From positions 930,001 to 994,000 of the forward strand of contig JAHQRK010000012.1 in the NCBI GenBank assembly GCA_019828595.1: a stretch of 64,000 nucleotides of DNA, written 5' to 3'. The stretch's first letter is position 1, and each line of letters begins with the position of its first letter. The position numbers and the translations under genes are program-made. The notes under the pieces are model-generated. The model saw nothing but the letters and a program-made list of their open reading frames with translations, was not told the origin of the DNA and ran no database searches. Positions 33,149 through 43,940 of this stretch are shown in pieces. This DNA is from Aphanomyces cochlioides. Taxonomy: Eukaryota; Oomycota; Saprolegniomycetes; Saprolegniales; Verrucalvaceae.

Positions 33149-33433
33149 CTACAGCGCATTGTTCTTCGCGATGGCTTTGAATTCCTCAGGACGGAGGGCT
33201 GGTGGAATCGCACCAAAGTTCTCAAGCATGAACTTGTCCATACCGTGAGGGGTTGGACCTTTGCCAGCAAACTCTTGGTTCATAAAGTTGGTGCCGAATT
33301 CAGAAACACGCGCGAGCGAGGTCGCTGGGAACTCTTCCGTCGCAAGGCGATGGAAATCGTCTTGGAATTCCCACAGTCCACATGGAACCTGCGTCGGAAG
33401 AGCACATTTGCTCAAATGCGAAGTTCTTTTCAC
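33149..33433 (-). pseudogene. C-terminal fragment of an unrecognised protein
   Basis: The last ~65 codons look like genuine protein (ATSLARVSEFGTNFMNQEF, GPTPHGMDKFMLENFGAIPP, then PEEFKAIAKNNAL and stop). I do not recognise the family and find no matching upstream half here. It ends close to the left border of the inverted duplication at 33481, so it may have been cut by that event. Confidence 0.4.
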
Positions 33434-33480
33434 ACTCTCACTTAAATAATTAGTCCTCTGTCAACGTCGTCTCGGATTCC

Positions 33481-33592
33481 TTCGGTCGGTGTTGCGTCTC
33501 CAAGTAGGCATGCTCATACATCCAAGATCTTGCGCGGCGCAAACGAGGCCTTGTGAGCCAAGTGCGCGTTGAACAATTCGTGGCAATGCCAT
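33481..33592 (-). pseudogene. AKR start fragment (AKR-d)
   Basis: 112 bp from ATG 33590-33592 encode MALPRIVQRALGSQGLVCAA and a few more residues, then end at the duplication border. It is a passenger copy of the start of AKR-e at 43457. Confidence 0.9.
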
Positions 33593-33859
33593 AGCTTATC
33601 AAAAGTGTCCTCTGACGAACAGCTTTGCCAGCAAGGCAGACGAATTTGCATGATTATTGTACTCCAAAATTGTATGCCAAGTTGATGTCTCCAGTGTGCC
33701 ACATCCTAACGTGGCTTTCATTCATCGCGAAGGCAGGACATCGGTGTGGACACATCCTGGAGCTTTGCAAACCCTTCAATGGCGACGACAAAGTTATTTC
33801 ACTTGGGAAGATGCAAATCATCACGCCTATGACACTTCCACTCAAATTACGTCAAAATT

Positions 33860-34766
33860 TTACGACTGATCATCCTTTGAAGACTTTTTAGTTTCATCCT
33901 CATCTTTGACTTCATCCTCGTCGTTTTCTTCATCATCGCCATTCTCTTCATTGTCGTCCTCCTCTTCATCTTCTTCTTCAGCACGTGCCGCTTCTTCGTC
34001 TGCCTCTTTCTGACGCTCGTCCAAGTCACGAACGACTTCGCCCACATTCGAAATCGCTTCAGCAGCACTCTTGCGGCGCTGAGTCACAAAGTAGTGTTGA
34101 AGAGCCGCCATCGACATCTTGCGAGATCCCAAGGCAGCCGTCAGAGCCGTCGCAAATGCCTTGCCGTCCTTCTCACCGGGATAAAACGACACAAACATCG
34201 CCTCCATTTGCTCTTCCGTCGAATGCTCAAAGGCGACGTGGACATCCACACGACCATTGCGTATGAGCGCGTCGTCCAGTTGATCACGAAAGTTGGTTGT
34301 CAGGACAACAATGTGTCCGTCGGGACTACCGACTCCATCCAATGCATTGAGAAGTCCCGAGAAAGTGAGTAGAGACTGCTCGACCTTCTTTCGACGATCT
34401 TTGTCAAAAAGAGCGTCAATGTCTTCGAGGACAATGATGGACTTGCGAGGAACTTTCTCGATGGCGGATCGCAACGAGTCATCGGTCATCTTGGGATGTG
34501 TGGGCTGGAGAAAGTAGAGGTTGCGTTCGTACTGTCCCCCCATGGCTTGGATGAGAGACGTCTTGCCAGTGCCGGGGACGCCATAAAAGAGATACGATCG
34601 TTTGTATGGGATGCCATGGTTGGCGTAGAACGCCTTGGTATCGTCACTGACGAAATCGTCCAAGTCGGCGATGAGTTTGGTTTTGGTGGCACGAGGCAGA
34701 ATGACGGACTCGATAGGTCGAGCTCAAGCCTTTTGTGCATCTCGCCAGTATTCGCAGTCCAGATTC
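33860..34766 (-). pseudogene. BCS1-like AAA ATPase, 3' part only (copy 1)
   Basis: This encodes residues from about 170 to the end of the intact gene at 41774-43189, including Walker A (GVPGTGKT), Walker B (IVLEDIDALF), the second region of homology (TTNFRDQLDDALIRNGRVD) and the acidic tail. The 5' third is absent: the sequence runs straight into the G2 LTR at 34767. Stop at 33860-33862. Without the N-terminal part and promoter it is not expected to work, although the AAA domain itself is intact. Confidence 0.93.
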
Positions 34767-35113
34767 TATGACGGTTGAGCCTCGATCGTTGCTTGTCAAA
34801 CTCATGGATCATCCCACACTGGTGATTCCTTTCAAACCACTAAGATTCTAGTTCGATTCGACCAAAGCGTACTCGAACTCAAGCTCCTTCCATATTAGAT
34901 GTTTAGATTCTTAGATAGCTATGTATCTCACTTCTCATTCTGCTCGACTACTCCTAACTCGGTTAATCCACTCTACCGTTGTTAGTCTCCTTCCCCTTCC
35001 GATCCTGGTGCAGAGTCCTTGGCTAAAGTCGAGGATATTCGGTTCTTGTGAAGTCCAAACGTCTGGACCTTCGATTCTTTTTGTGCGTCATCGCTATCCC
35101 CGCGACAGTCACA
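34767..35113 (+). repeat. 5' LTR of G2
   Basis: 347 bp, TATGACGG...GACAGTCACA. Both ends align with the G1 LTR; the segment of about 34938-35022 does not. It is the likely promoter of G2. Confidence 0.9.
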
Positions 35114-35117
35114 AAAG

Positions 35118-35133
35118 TGGTGGAGAAGCAGGG
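35118..35133 (+). other. Primer binding site of G2
   Basis: TGGTGGAGAAGCAGGG, four bases after the LTR. G3 has TGGTGGAGCAGCAGGG at the same place. Sixteen bases match the length of CCA plus discriminator, acceptor strand and T-stem strand of a tRNA. The tRNA is not identified. Confidence 0.6.
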
Positions 35134-35165
35134 TATTCTCCAATTTTATTCAAGACTCTATTTCT

Positions 35166-36736
35166 ATGGATCCTCGAAGACCTACCGACTTGCCCTTGCC
35201 TGAGTCGTCTCAACATCCAAGTCCCGCGTCACCTCCTCAGCTCATGTCTGAGTCTGATGCGGCTCTGATTCCGCGTCCTTCCTCTCCAACCTCAAGGAAG
35301 CGCGACTTACAATATCGGATTCAACATCTCGCTAACTCACACGAGCAACGTGATGATGAGAAGCGAGTCCGACCTGAACCTTACCTGGCGTTAACAGCCC
35401 CTGAGTCTGACATCAGCGATGACTCAATGGATCCTCGCAGTTCCTCTGAAGACCTGACCTTGTCCGAAGAGACTGCACTCGCGATCGCTTGCTCTGTACC
35501 CTTGCCCGAGGGAGATGATGACTTGTACTTGTCTGACTCAAGGTCGAACTACATATTCCTCCCACCCTAGTCACGGAAAGAAGTGTCGTGACTCAGACTC
35601 AACACGTGCGACCTACCTCGAATCTGCGTCGGGAACAAGGTCACTCGACTCCATTGCTGACTAACTCTCAAGTCCAACATGACACCGTTGAAATTGTCCC
35701 GACCCAACCTTCTCTTTGGATTCTACCAACGGCCCGATCCACCGACCAAGTGAACGCTTACGATCCCGTCCTCCTAACTCACGATCAGTCCACAAACGCT
35801 CGACGGCTCTTACCTTCGTGCGCGAGCCAAATGAACGATCCTCCAGCGAACCATGAACTCGTGTCTTCGGACGTTGAAATGGAAAATGAGACTCCTGAAA
35901 CTGCCCTTACGTTGGTTTCCAATTTCTCCGCCCAACCGCAGTCGTTACAAACGCAAGTCGACTCCTCGTCCGTTATGTTCAACTCTCTCAACGATCGTTT
36001 GAATCTTGCACTACAGACGTCGCAGTCGCAACACGAAATGGCGGTGACTTCCTTGAATTCTCTATCGATCTCCTTACATGAACTCTCCGATCGCACCAAC
36101 CAAGTCCAGCTCGAAATGAACTCTACTTATGGAGAACTCAAGTCTGCGCTAACCGATCTTCAACATTCTAATCGATCTCCGACGCATGAAACCGACTTTG
36201 TCCGTTTGGAAACTGTCTTGACTGGTCAACAAACGACCATTTCGAATTTGCATCAGTCCCTGCAACAGCACTCGGCTGAACAACAGCGCACTAGCCAGAA
36301 CTTCGAGACTCTGGCTAACGACCGCGCCCCCGACTTTCATCGCATCTTACACAAACTACAGGTTTTGAGTCGCTCCCACGAGGAAACTCAAGCGGCGACT
36401 CAACAAAAACTTGACCGCAGCGAACTCAACCAAGTCGAACTCATCGAATTCAATCGCCGACTCAACGCACAAGTCGACGCTTTGACTCAGGACAACTCGA
36501 CTCTACTCCACCGCGTCCAAACTCTCGAAGTCGCCTGTCAGCGACTCACTCGCGAAATCCACGCTGTTTCGAAATCTGAGTCTGATACCCCAGTGTCTAC
36601 CAACGGATTTGACTCACCAAAATCGACACCTGATTCTACCCATCGGCTGCTCCTAGAATTTCAATCGTCCATCAACGCAATGGCAACCGAAATGTCCGAC
36701 GTCAAGGAATCTATCGCCGACTCAACCTCCAATTAA
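35166..36736 (+). pseudogene. Coiled-coil ORF ahead of gag in G2, broken
   Basis: Starts MDPRRPTDLPLPESSQ like the G3 ORF1 (MDPRRQEDLNL). The first frame ends at 35570; the main part continues in another frame at 35588-36736. That part is rich in Gln, Ser, Leu and Glu with long heptad-like stretches (for example LIEFNRRLNAQVDALTQDNS and LLHRVQTLEVACQRLTREIH), predicted coiled coil by eye. A TAA at 36734-36736 separates it from gag, which continues in the same frame. No enzymatic motif. Its place before the capsid suggests a structural or assembly role. Confidence 0.7.
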
Positions 36737-37930
36737 GCATTCGGGCGTGCTGTCAAGTATACCACGACTCCGACTTCCGACGATCAAGCTCATTGCGAAT
36801 TCTTCATGAAGCAGCTGATCGATCAAGCTGACCGCTGTCAGTTGGGCGATTCTGATCGCAAGATGCTGCTCGGACTCAAACTCTCGTCCGACAAAGTCCA
36901 CCCTGCCTTGAATCAGTGGTGGATCGCTTTGTCCAAGACCAAAAACGGTGACGTATGGAGTGAGATCTATGACAATTTCATGGATCGCTTCGGCAATCGC
37001 ACCCCTCGTGAGCTTGTAGACCACCTGTTCGAAGACTCCGAACGACTTGAGGGTGAATCTGTCAAGGCCTATGCGATCCGACTCCGATCGATCCTTGATG
37101 ATATCGACGTACCCGACCACCAGGGAGTTGTTATCTTCAAACGCGGGGTCCGGCACGCGAGAGCTGAGTCCTGTCTGGAAAACACCGACAAGGAGCTCTG
37201 TTCCATTGCTGACTGCATGAAGCTCCTTCGGACTCGCCAGATCCGACTCGACGATCCGCCTGTCTGCCGTGAACGAATGCGATCTCGATCGGGATCCGCT
37301 GCAACTACGTTAGCCTCGTCTAAATCGAATCTCAGCGATCGATCCGCCCCTTCGACCCCCGAACAATCTCCTCGACCAAACCATAGGTACTCGAAAGTCG
37401 GCTTCCAGGAGGATCCAACTCTCGCTAAGATCCTCGAAGCAATCCATACGACCCAGACGAGTCAACAAGCTTTCGTCGCCCAGATTCAACAACTTACTGA
37501 AGCCCTCGCGAAGCCAGCGACTCCGCTCTTCGCTGCCCCAGTCCAGGCTCAAATGAATGTCCCCTATGCATATCATTCGCCATACGCACCCGGATTCCCA
37601 CAGCAACCTACTCCACCCAGTGCCAATCCGATCGCAGTCCCTGCCGCGACTCAGCAATCCGGACCCTCTCGATCGCGACCTCGCACTGACTTAGCCCCGG
37701 TCATGATCACCACTAAGCCTGACGACATGACGACCAGCGGCGTGAAGGTCTGCGGTCGATGCGATCGACTCGGCCATGGTGCCGAAGACTGCCCTCGAAA
37801 GTTCCTCCGTTGCAACTTGTGCCACCAAGTCGGTCACTATGTCGGCGAGCATGTTCGAACCTACCCAATCTGCAAACAAGTCGGCCACTCTGCGTCGCGC
37901 TGCCCCTCCCGTCCAGCCGACAAGGCTTGA
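36737..37930 (+). CDS. Gag of G2 (capsid and zinc knuckles)
   Basis: Open from just after the TAA at 36736; the first ATG is at 36806. The capsid-like region (FFMKQLIDQADRCQLGDSDR, ALNQWWIALSKTKNGDVWSE, ESCLENTDKEL) is followed by a Pro/Ser-rich linker and nucleocapsid knuckles: CGRCDRLGHGAEDC, CNLCHQVGH, and a third whose first Cys is Tyr (YPICKQVGHSASRC). It ends at TGA 37928-37930. Unlike G1 it has no internal stop, so this gag could still be made. Pol follows in the same frame. Confidence 0.8.
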   Translation, partial: AFGRAVKYTTTPTSDDQAHCEFFMKQLIDQADRCQLGDSDRKMLLGLKLSSDKVHPALNQWWIALSKTKNGDVWSEIYDNFMDRFGNRTPRELVDHLFEDSERLEGESVKAYAIRLRSILDDIDVPDHQGVVIFKRGVRHARAESCLENTDKELCSIADCMKLLRTRQIRLDDPPVCRERMRSRSGSAATTLASSKSNLSDRSAPSTPEQSPRPNHRYSKVGFQEDPTLAKILEAIHTTQTSQQAFVAQIQQLTEALAKPATPLFAAPVQAQMNVPYAYHSPYAPGFPQQPTPPSANPIAVPAATQQSGPSRSRPRTDLAPVMITTKPDDMTTSGVKVCGRCDRLGHGAEDCPRKFLRCNLCHQVGHYVGEHVRTYPICKQVGHSASRCPSRPADKA

Positions 37931-37976
37931 GATCGCGGCGCCAGGACGACTCCTGCGGAAACAGGACGCGTCCTGG
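37928..37976 (+). promoter_or_regulatory. Candidate readthrough signal at gag TGA of G2
   Basis: TGA, a 10-nt spacer, then CCAGGACG (37941-37948) pairs with CGTCCTGG (37969-37976). Inside it, TCCTG (37951-37955) pairs with CAGGA (37962-37966) around the loop CGGAAA. G1 keeps the spacer length, the loop and the pairing with altered bases. The pol frame downstream has no nearby ATG, so readthrough is the simplest way to make Gag-Pol. Function not proven. Confidence 0.55.
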
Positions 37977-40900
37977 TATGCCAGACTCAACACGTTTCCC
38001 ACGTGTCCGAGACAAATGCATCTGATTCTTCTTACGATGACTCTTCTGGAGGATCTCATGTCTCGACACACGACTCGCTTCCTACTTCTCGACCCCAGCA
38101 ACCGGACTCAGTCCGCTCGCCCAAGTCGCGTCGTACACCTGACACTGTGAATCCGACTGCGCCTGAACCTGTTCCAGTCTTTACAGACGACGAAATCACT
38201 GATCTGATGGAGTCCTACCTTGAGTTCCCTGAGGAGGAATACTCGAAAGAAATCGAAGATCGACTTTACCCAATCACTAAGTCGGACGTTCACAAACAAC
38301 TTGAACGCATTCGCAAACGACAAGTCAACCCGACCCATGAGGAAATCCTACGCTCCTTGGACTTATCGGAGACGGACTCACACTTACTACTCGCCCCTGG
38401 TGATATCGAGGACGAGACTCTCTGGTTGAAATGGTTTGCGGACACTCTAGAAAAATGCGACGAGGCGCGAAGAGCCAGTCGAGACTTCAACAACACTCGC
38501 AAACATCCGTTAGCTCGAGTTTCTTGGATTGACGCGAATCCTTATGCAGTCCTTGACATGGATGAATCTCCAGACGATGGTGCGCCTATCTTAGGTGAAG
38601 ACTCATGCACGACGTCCTCTGAAGACGAGAAACTGCCGACCGACGCTGTAACGTATCTGCCTGACATTCCGACGTCATGTTCCGGCGTGCGACAATCCAC
38701 GAATTTCGAATGTTCCGACGAATTCTGGAATGAGTTACCGTTGGACTATCCACAATCGACTCCAACTGCCTCAACTCAAGCTCGAACCAAGTCTCGACAT
38801 CTACGCAGTCTCCATCGCAAATCGGCCAAGATCGATCCAACCTATTGCTCCGACTTACTCGAAGGAAATCCGCCCTCTGTGCGACTCTTATGCAGACTGA
38901 CACGATTATGCCACTCTCGATCCAGATCCGATGCGGATCCATTTATCCAAGCATACGTCAACAACATGAAAGCCACGACACTGATCGACACTGGAGCTAC
39001 ATCTAGCTTTGTCAGCGCGACTTCCTGGCACAAATTAGGATGCCCGACTCTGTCACAACCTCGATCCTCCTTTGTATCAGCCGACAACTCTCGACTCGAA
39101 ATACTTGGTCGCATCAAACTCACGATCAACTTAGCTGGACGCAGAGTCCTCTTCCCTTTCTGGGTCATGTCGACTGCCCTTACAGATTGCATTGTTGGCA
39201 TCGATCTATTACGCCAAATGGGTGCGATTATCAACCTGAATGACAACACACTCTCGATCGATGGTTGCGACGAGCTGATCTCACTTTCGCCACTGAGCCC
39301 TACACAACAGGAGACTCATGCAACTGGACCTGTCACAGTCGCAACAGCGACTCAAATCCCTCCATGATCTTTCCAATGGATCACGTGCTCTGCGGGATCA
39401 GACTTACCAACTTCGACCACTATACTCGTCGAACCCACCAAGTCGGCTCTACTACACGCCGCGGCTGCCTTATATCGCACAAATTCATCACGGACTGTAC
39501 TCCTTAAGTCGCTAATCCTTCCGACTCGCAGATCCATCTTCCTGCTCATGCGACCCTTGGCACATGGATGGCGTCACCTCGTGATCACATGGAATCAACC
39601 CTCGACTCACGCGATTCCCGCGCACAACCAGACAACGGTCAATCCTCACATACTACAGATGAACCCAGGAGGGTCCTCACTCAAATCGGGGGCCCCGGCG
39701 TTGTCTGCCCTGTGCAATCGGAGACGACTCCGACTAAATAACTACCTATCGACTGGACTGACTCAAGTCTCAGCATCGATCAACGCGAACTCTTACGCAA
39801 GACTCTCATGAAGTTCTCCGACATATTCGTCGACTCATCCAAAGCCCCCGGACGGACTCATCTGATCGAATTCAGCATCGACACGGGCAATAACCCTCCG
39901 ATCCGAAGCGTACCATATCGGACTTCGAAGGCAGAAGGCGACATTATGGAGGCGGAACTCAATCAATACCTTGATCTAGGACTGATCCGGCCATCGAAAA
40001 GTCCCTGGTCAAGTCCAGTGCTTATGATCCGCAAGCCAGATGGATCGATACGCTTCTGTATCGACTACCGCAAACTCAACAGCATCACAGTGAAAGACTC
40101 CTATCCTATGCCCCGGATCGACGATCTATTGGACGTCCTTGGCAGAGCCAAACTCTTCTCCACTATGGACATTGCGTCGGGATACTGGAATGTCCCGATG
40201 GCTAAAGACAGTATTGAGAAGACGGCTTTCACATGCAAGCACGGACTCTACGAATGGCTCGTCATGCCCTTCGGACTATGCAACGCAGTCCCATGTTTCG
40301 AGAGACTTATGGAACACATCCTGATCGACTACAAATGGCGAACTTGCCTAGTCTATCTAGACGATTGCATCGTTTACAGCGAAGACTTTGGATCGCATTT
40401 GATCCGACTCAGTCAAGTCCTTACTAAATTCAGAGAAGGTGGATTCAAACTCAAGATGTCCAAGTGCAAATGGGGTCGATCATCAGTTCCATTCTTAGGA
40501 CACATTGTCACACCAGATGGAATTCTCCCGAATCCTGAGAAGATCAAGTCGGTTCTCCGAGTCAAAACACTCAAAGATGCCTCAGAAGTCCGCGCTTTCT
40601 TAGGACTTGCTGGTTATTTCCGTGATTCGTACGCGACTTCTCTAAAATCGCGGCACCCTTGACCAACTTACTAACTGCCAAACAATTCATCTGGTCGACC
40701 GCATGTGACGAGGCGCTCGAAAGTCTCAAACGCAGTCTGGTCTCTCCACCGATCCTGGCTCACCCCGATTTCGATCTACCTTTCTCGATCTGGGTCGATG
40801 CCAGTCATATAGCAGTCGGTGCAGTCCTTATGCAAAAACAACAAGGCAAGAATCGCGTCATCGCCTATGCCAGTCAATCCTTGACAAAGGCTCAGCAAAA

Positions 40901-40987
40901 ATGGATCTCAAAAGAAATGGGGATCTCTGAGATTGAATGTTGGGGAATCGTATGGGCGACTCGAAAGTTCCGACCATATATCGATCG
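37931..40987 (+). pseudogene. Pol of G2 (PR-RT, partial RNase H), degenerate
   Basis: In frame with gag across the TGA. The protease box DTGATSSF lies near 38993, and the RT at 39808-40600 has the YLDDC box. Lesions against G1: CGA to TGA at 39365-39367, one base lost near 39504, TAA at 39739-39741 (also in G1), one base lost near 40624, and the end at 40987. Upstream of about 38870 the two elements differ by many substitutions; downstream they are almost identical. Confidence 0.88.
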
Positions 40988-41773
40988 TGTCAACCATCCA
41001 TGTCGAATGCCGAGTGGATATTGGAAACTGATGGGGCAGACAGAGATCCACGAACTGCAAATGTCGTGGAGTCGTTAATAAAGTTGCGAACATCATTCAC
41101 CACATCACGATCGTGCACAACAACAAATGGAAGGTTTAGGTGTTGGGTAAATTTGTGGAGGGAATCCTCCTATGCTCGTCGTGAATTAAAGGGGCGACAG
41201 GGTATTTAGCTTGAATCTATGCGCTGCTGTGTTCGAAAGATCTCGATATGCAATGTCCTCCCGAGCAAATTCTCGTACGACTACAAGACTACATCGTGGT
41301 TACAAATTGTTTCGATCCCACTGACTCCTCGGCGAAGTCGAAGAATCGTATCCATCCGATCAAGAGGTTGCATGGTCGGAGGAGGAGAACGTCGTAGCGC
41401 AATGGAACTCGATGACGCGATGAGTAGAATTAGTCATTGCGCTGGGTTTTCATATTGTTGACGCGAACAATGTGAAAGATAGTCACGTGGACTTTGCACT
41501 GCTTCAACTCGACCTTCAACTCTACAAAATATACGACACACTTCTCAATTGCCTGCAGTGTCAAGGCGTGCAACTTCGATTCCCTTCTTAACTTAGTTAG
41601 TGACTTTTAGTTCTTCTGTGCATCAGAGGCCTTCGTTGACGTCGTGGGTGTCGTTTCAGCATTACCCACCCAAACTGAGTGATGGTCATGTGTTGTTGGT
41701 TTGTCAAAACTTCCCAGAAATATTCACAAACTTGGTGGCCACTTCAGTTTTCAATTCTCGCTCCACAGCTAAC
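40988..41773. other. Unassigned sequence between G2 and the BCS1-like gene
   Basis: About 790 bp. No family is recognised in any frame and the missing 3' part of G2 is not here. The right part should hold the promoter of the ATPase gene. Confidence 0.45.
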
Positions 41774-43189
41774 ATGGTCACTACCTCCTTGCCTACTGAA
41801 CGTGTTGTCTACGACGTTCTCCCATTTGATGCAAGCACCGTCAGCCCCAACTTGGACGTTGTAAACTCGACATACCTTATTGCCCCCTCTCGAGACAAGA
41901 GCTACCAGTTGATCCTCGAATACGTCGCCGATCATCTCCAAACCAAACAAGATCATCGAAGCTTTGAAGTTGACGCCGGCAAGAAGAAACTCAACTATTG
42001 GGATGAAGACGAAGAACACACTGACGATCCCAACAACACGAAAACTAGCACACTTCGTGCTGGTTATGGTGTTCATCATTTCAAATGGAATGACCATCAA
42101 CTCATTTGCCTCCGACAACAGATTGGACAGCCTGTTGGCACCGACCGCGATGCTGTTCGAATGGAAAACGTCATTCTTTTGTATCCCCAAGTCAATGCAG
42201 AAAACATCCTCCATGGGTTTGTCGACGCTGTCGTTGCAGCAGCCGAAGCCACTCGAAAGGGATACATCTCCATCTTTCAATGGAATGTGGACTGCGAATA
42301 CTGGCGAGATGCGCAAAAGGCTCGAGCTCGACCTATCGAGTCCGTCATTCTGCCTCGTGCCACCAAAACCAAACTCATCGCCGACTTGGACGATTTCGTC
42401 AGTGACGATACCAAGGCGTTCTACGCCAACCATGGCATCCCATACAAACGATCGTATCTCTTTTATGGCGTCCCCGGCACTGGCAAGACGTCTCTCATCC
42501 AAGCCATGGGGGGACAGTACGAACGCAACCTCTACTTTCTCCAGCCCACACATCCCAAGATGACCGATGACTCGTTGCGATCCGCCATCGAGAAAGTTCC
42601 TCGCAAGTCCATCATTGTCCTCGAAGACATTGACGCTCTTTTTGACAAAGATCGTCGAAAGAAGGTCGAGCAGTCTCTACTCACTTTCTCGGGACTTCTC
42701 AATGCATTGGATGGAGTCGGTAGTCCCGACGGACACATTGTTGTCCTGACAACCAACTTTCGTGATCAACTGGACGACGCGCTCATACGCAATGGTCGTG
42801 TGGATGTCCACGTCGCCTTTGAGCATTCGACGGAAGAGCAAATGGAGGCGATGTTTGTGTCGTTTTATCCCGGTGAGAAGGACGGCAAGGCATTTGCGAC
42901 GGCTCTGACGGCTGCCTTGGGATCTCGCAAGATGTCGATGGCGGCTCTTCAACACTACTTTGTGACTCAGCGCCGCAAGAGTGCTGCTGAAGCGATTTCG
43001 AATGTGGGCGAAGTCGTTCGTGACTTGGACGAGCGTCAGAAAGAGGCAGACGAAGAAGCGGCACGTGCTGAAGAAGAAGATGAAGAGGAGGACGACAATG
43101 AAGAGAATGGCGATGATGAAGAAAACGACGAGGATGAAGTCAAAGATGAGGATGAAACTAAAAAGTCTTCAAAGGATGATCAGTCGTAA
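41774..43189 (+). CDS. BCS1-like AAA ATPase, intact (copy 2)
   Basis: 471 aa from ATG 41774; an upstream in-frame extension to 41600 is open but unlike copy 3. Residues 30-225 resemble the BCS1 N-terminal domain, ending with IPYKRSYLFYGVPGTGKTS. Walker A is 232-239, Walker B about 280-287 (IVLEDID), second region of homology about 326-344 with RNGRVD. LTFSGLLNALDGV is a BCS1 hallmark. The tail from about 430 is very acidic. Yeast Bcs1 (mitochondrial inner membrane) translocates the Rieske protein; here no membrane anchor is visible, so a soluble BCS1-like ATPase of unknown client is more likely. Its 3' part is duplicated inverted at 33481-34766. Confidence 0.9.
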   Translation: MVTTSLPTERVVYDVLPFDASTVSPNLDVVNSTYLIAPSRDKSYQLILEYVADHLQTKQDHRSFEVDAGKKKLNYWDEDEEHTDDPNNTKTSTLRAGYGVHHFKWNDHQLICLRQQIGQPVGTDRDAVRMENVILLYPQVNAENILHGFVDAVVAAAEATRKGYISIFQWNVDCEYWRDAQKARARPIESVILPRATKTKLIADLDDFVSDDTKAFYANHGIPYKRSYLFYGVPGTGKTSLIQAMGGQYERNLYFLQPTHPKMTDDSLRSAIEKVPRKSIIVLEDIDALFDKDRRKKVEQSLLTFSGLLNALDGVGSPDGHIVVLTTNFRDQLDDALIRNGRVDVHVAFEHSTEEQMEAMFVSFYPGEKDGKAFATALTAALGSRKMSMAALQHYFVTQRRKSAAEAISNVGEVVRDLDERQKEADEEAARAEEEDEEEDDNEENGDDEENDEDEVKDEDETKKSSKDDQS

Positions 43190-43568
43190 AATTTTGACGT
43201 AATTTGAGTGGAAGTGTCATAGGCGTGATGATTTGCATCTTCCCAAGTGAAATAACTTTGTCGTCGCCATTGAAGGGTTTGCAAAGCTCCAGGATGTGTC
43301 CACACCGATGTCCTGCCTTCGCGATGAATCAAAGCCACGTTAGGATGTGGCACACTGGAGACATCAACTTGGCATACAATTTTGGAGTACAATAATCATG
43401 CAAATTCGTCTGCCTTGCTGGCAAAGCTGTTCGTCAGAGGACACTTTTGATAAGCTATGGCATTGCCACGAATTGTTCAACGCGCACTTGGCTCACAAGG
43501 CCTCGTTTGCGCCGCGCAAGGTCTTGGATGTATGAGCATGCCTACTTGGAGACGCAACACTGACCGAA
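42283..43568 (+). repeat. Right arm of 1,286-bp inverted duplication
   Basis: Source copy of 33481-34766. The arm starts inside the ATPase gene (codon 170) and ends 112 bp into AKR-e, cutting through two genes, as expected for a random breakpoint. Confidence 0.95.
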
Positions 43569-43940
43569 CGGCTAAGAAAGATGTGCCACTTCGCGCGATT
43601 TCCACTGCGGTCGAAGTCGGGATCAATTTCCTTGACATATCTTGGATGGAACAGTCGCTCGGTGCTGGTGGCGGCGGCAACTTCATGAACGAACACCTCG
43701 TCAGTCAAGCAATAGCACAGCATGGGCGTGAACGGTTTGTCATTACCAGCAAGCTTGGTAAGATTCCCGACCCTCTGCCTTAAAATGGTTGGCGCAAGTC
43801 AGAGAACGACGAGGATATCCGAGCGCAAGTAGACGACTCACTGCGGCGACTTGGCACGGATTACATTGATGTGTACTACCTCCATCGCATGGATCCTGAT
43901 ACACCTACAGTATTGAAGAAACCATCGGCGTTCTCAATGA

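Larger units (their letters stand above)
33481..34766 (-). repeat. Left arm of 1,286-bp inverted duplication
   Basis: Reverse complement of 42283-43568, same length to the base. I counted about six differences in the parts compared directly (roughly 99.5%), and the ATPase protein segment encoded is identical. It carries the 3' two thirds of the BCS1-like gene and the first 112 bp of an AKR. Its inner end touches the first base of the G2 LTR. Confidence 0.95.
34767..40987 (+). mobile_element. Ty3/gypsy retrotransposon G2, 3'-truncated
   Basis: 5' LTR, primer site, coiled-coil ORF, gag with zinc knuckles, protease, RT and the start of RNase H are present in order. Similarity to G1 ends at 40987 in RNase H; integrase and the 3' LTR are missing. 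It belongs to the same family as G1 (LTR ends, gag, pol) and is related to G3 (primer site, pre-gag ORF). The LTR begins exactly where the inverted ATPase copy ends. Confidence 0.93.

Noticed and set aside
35785..36099. Minus-strand frame within the G2 coiled-coil ORF
   Set aside because: Lies opposite a clear plus-strand retroelement ORF and has no motif; a shadow frame.
41600..41773. N-terminal extension of the BCS1-like gene
   Set aside because: The 58 extra codons have no counterpart in copy 3 and no targeting-signal character that I can defend, so ATG 41774 was chosen.
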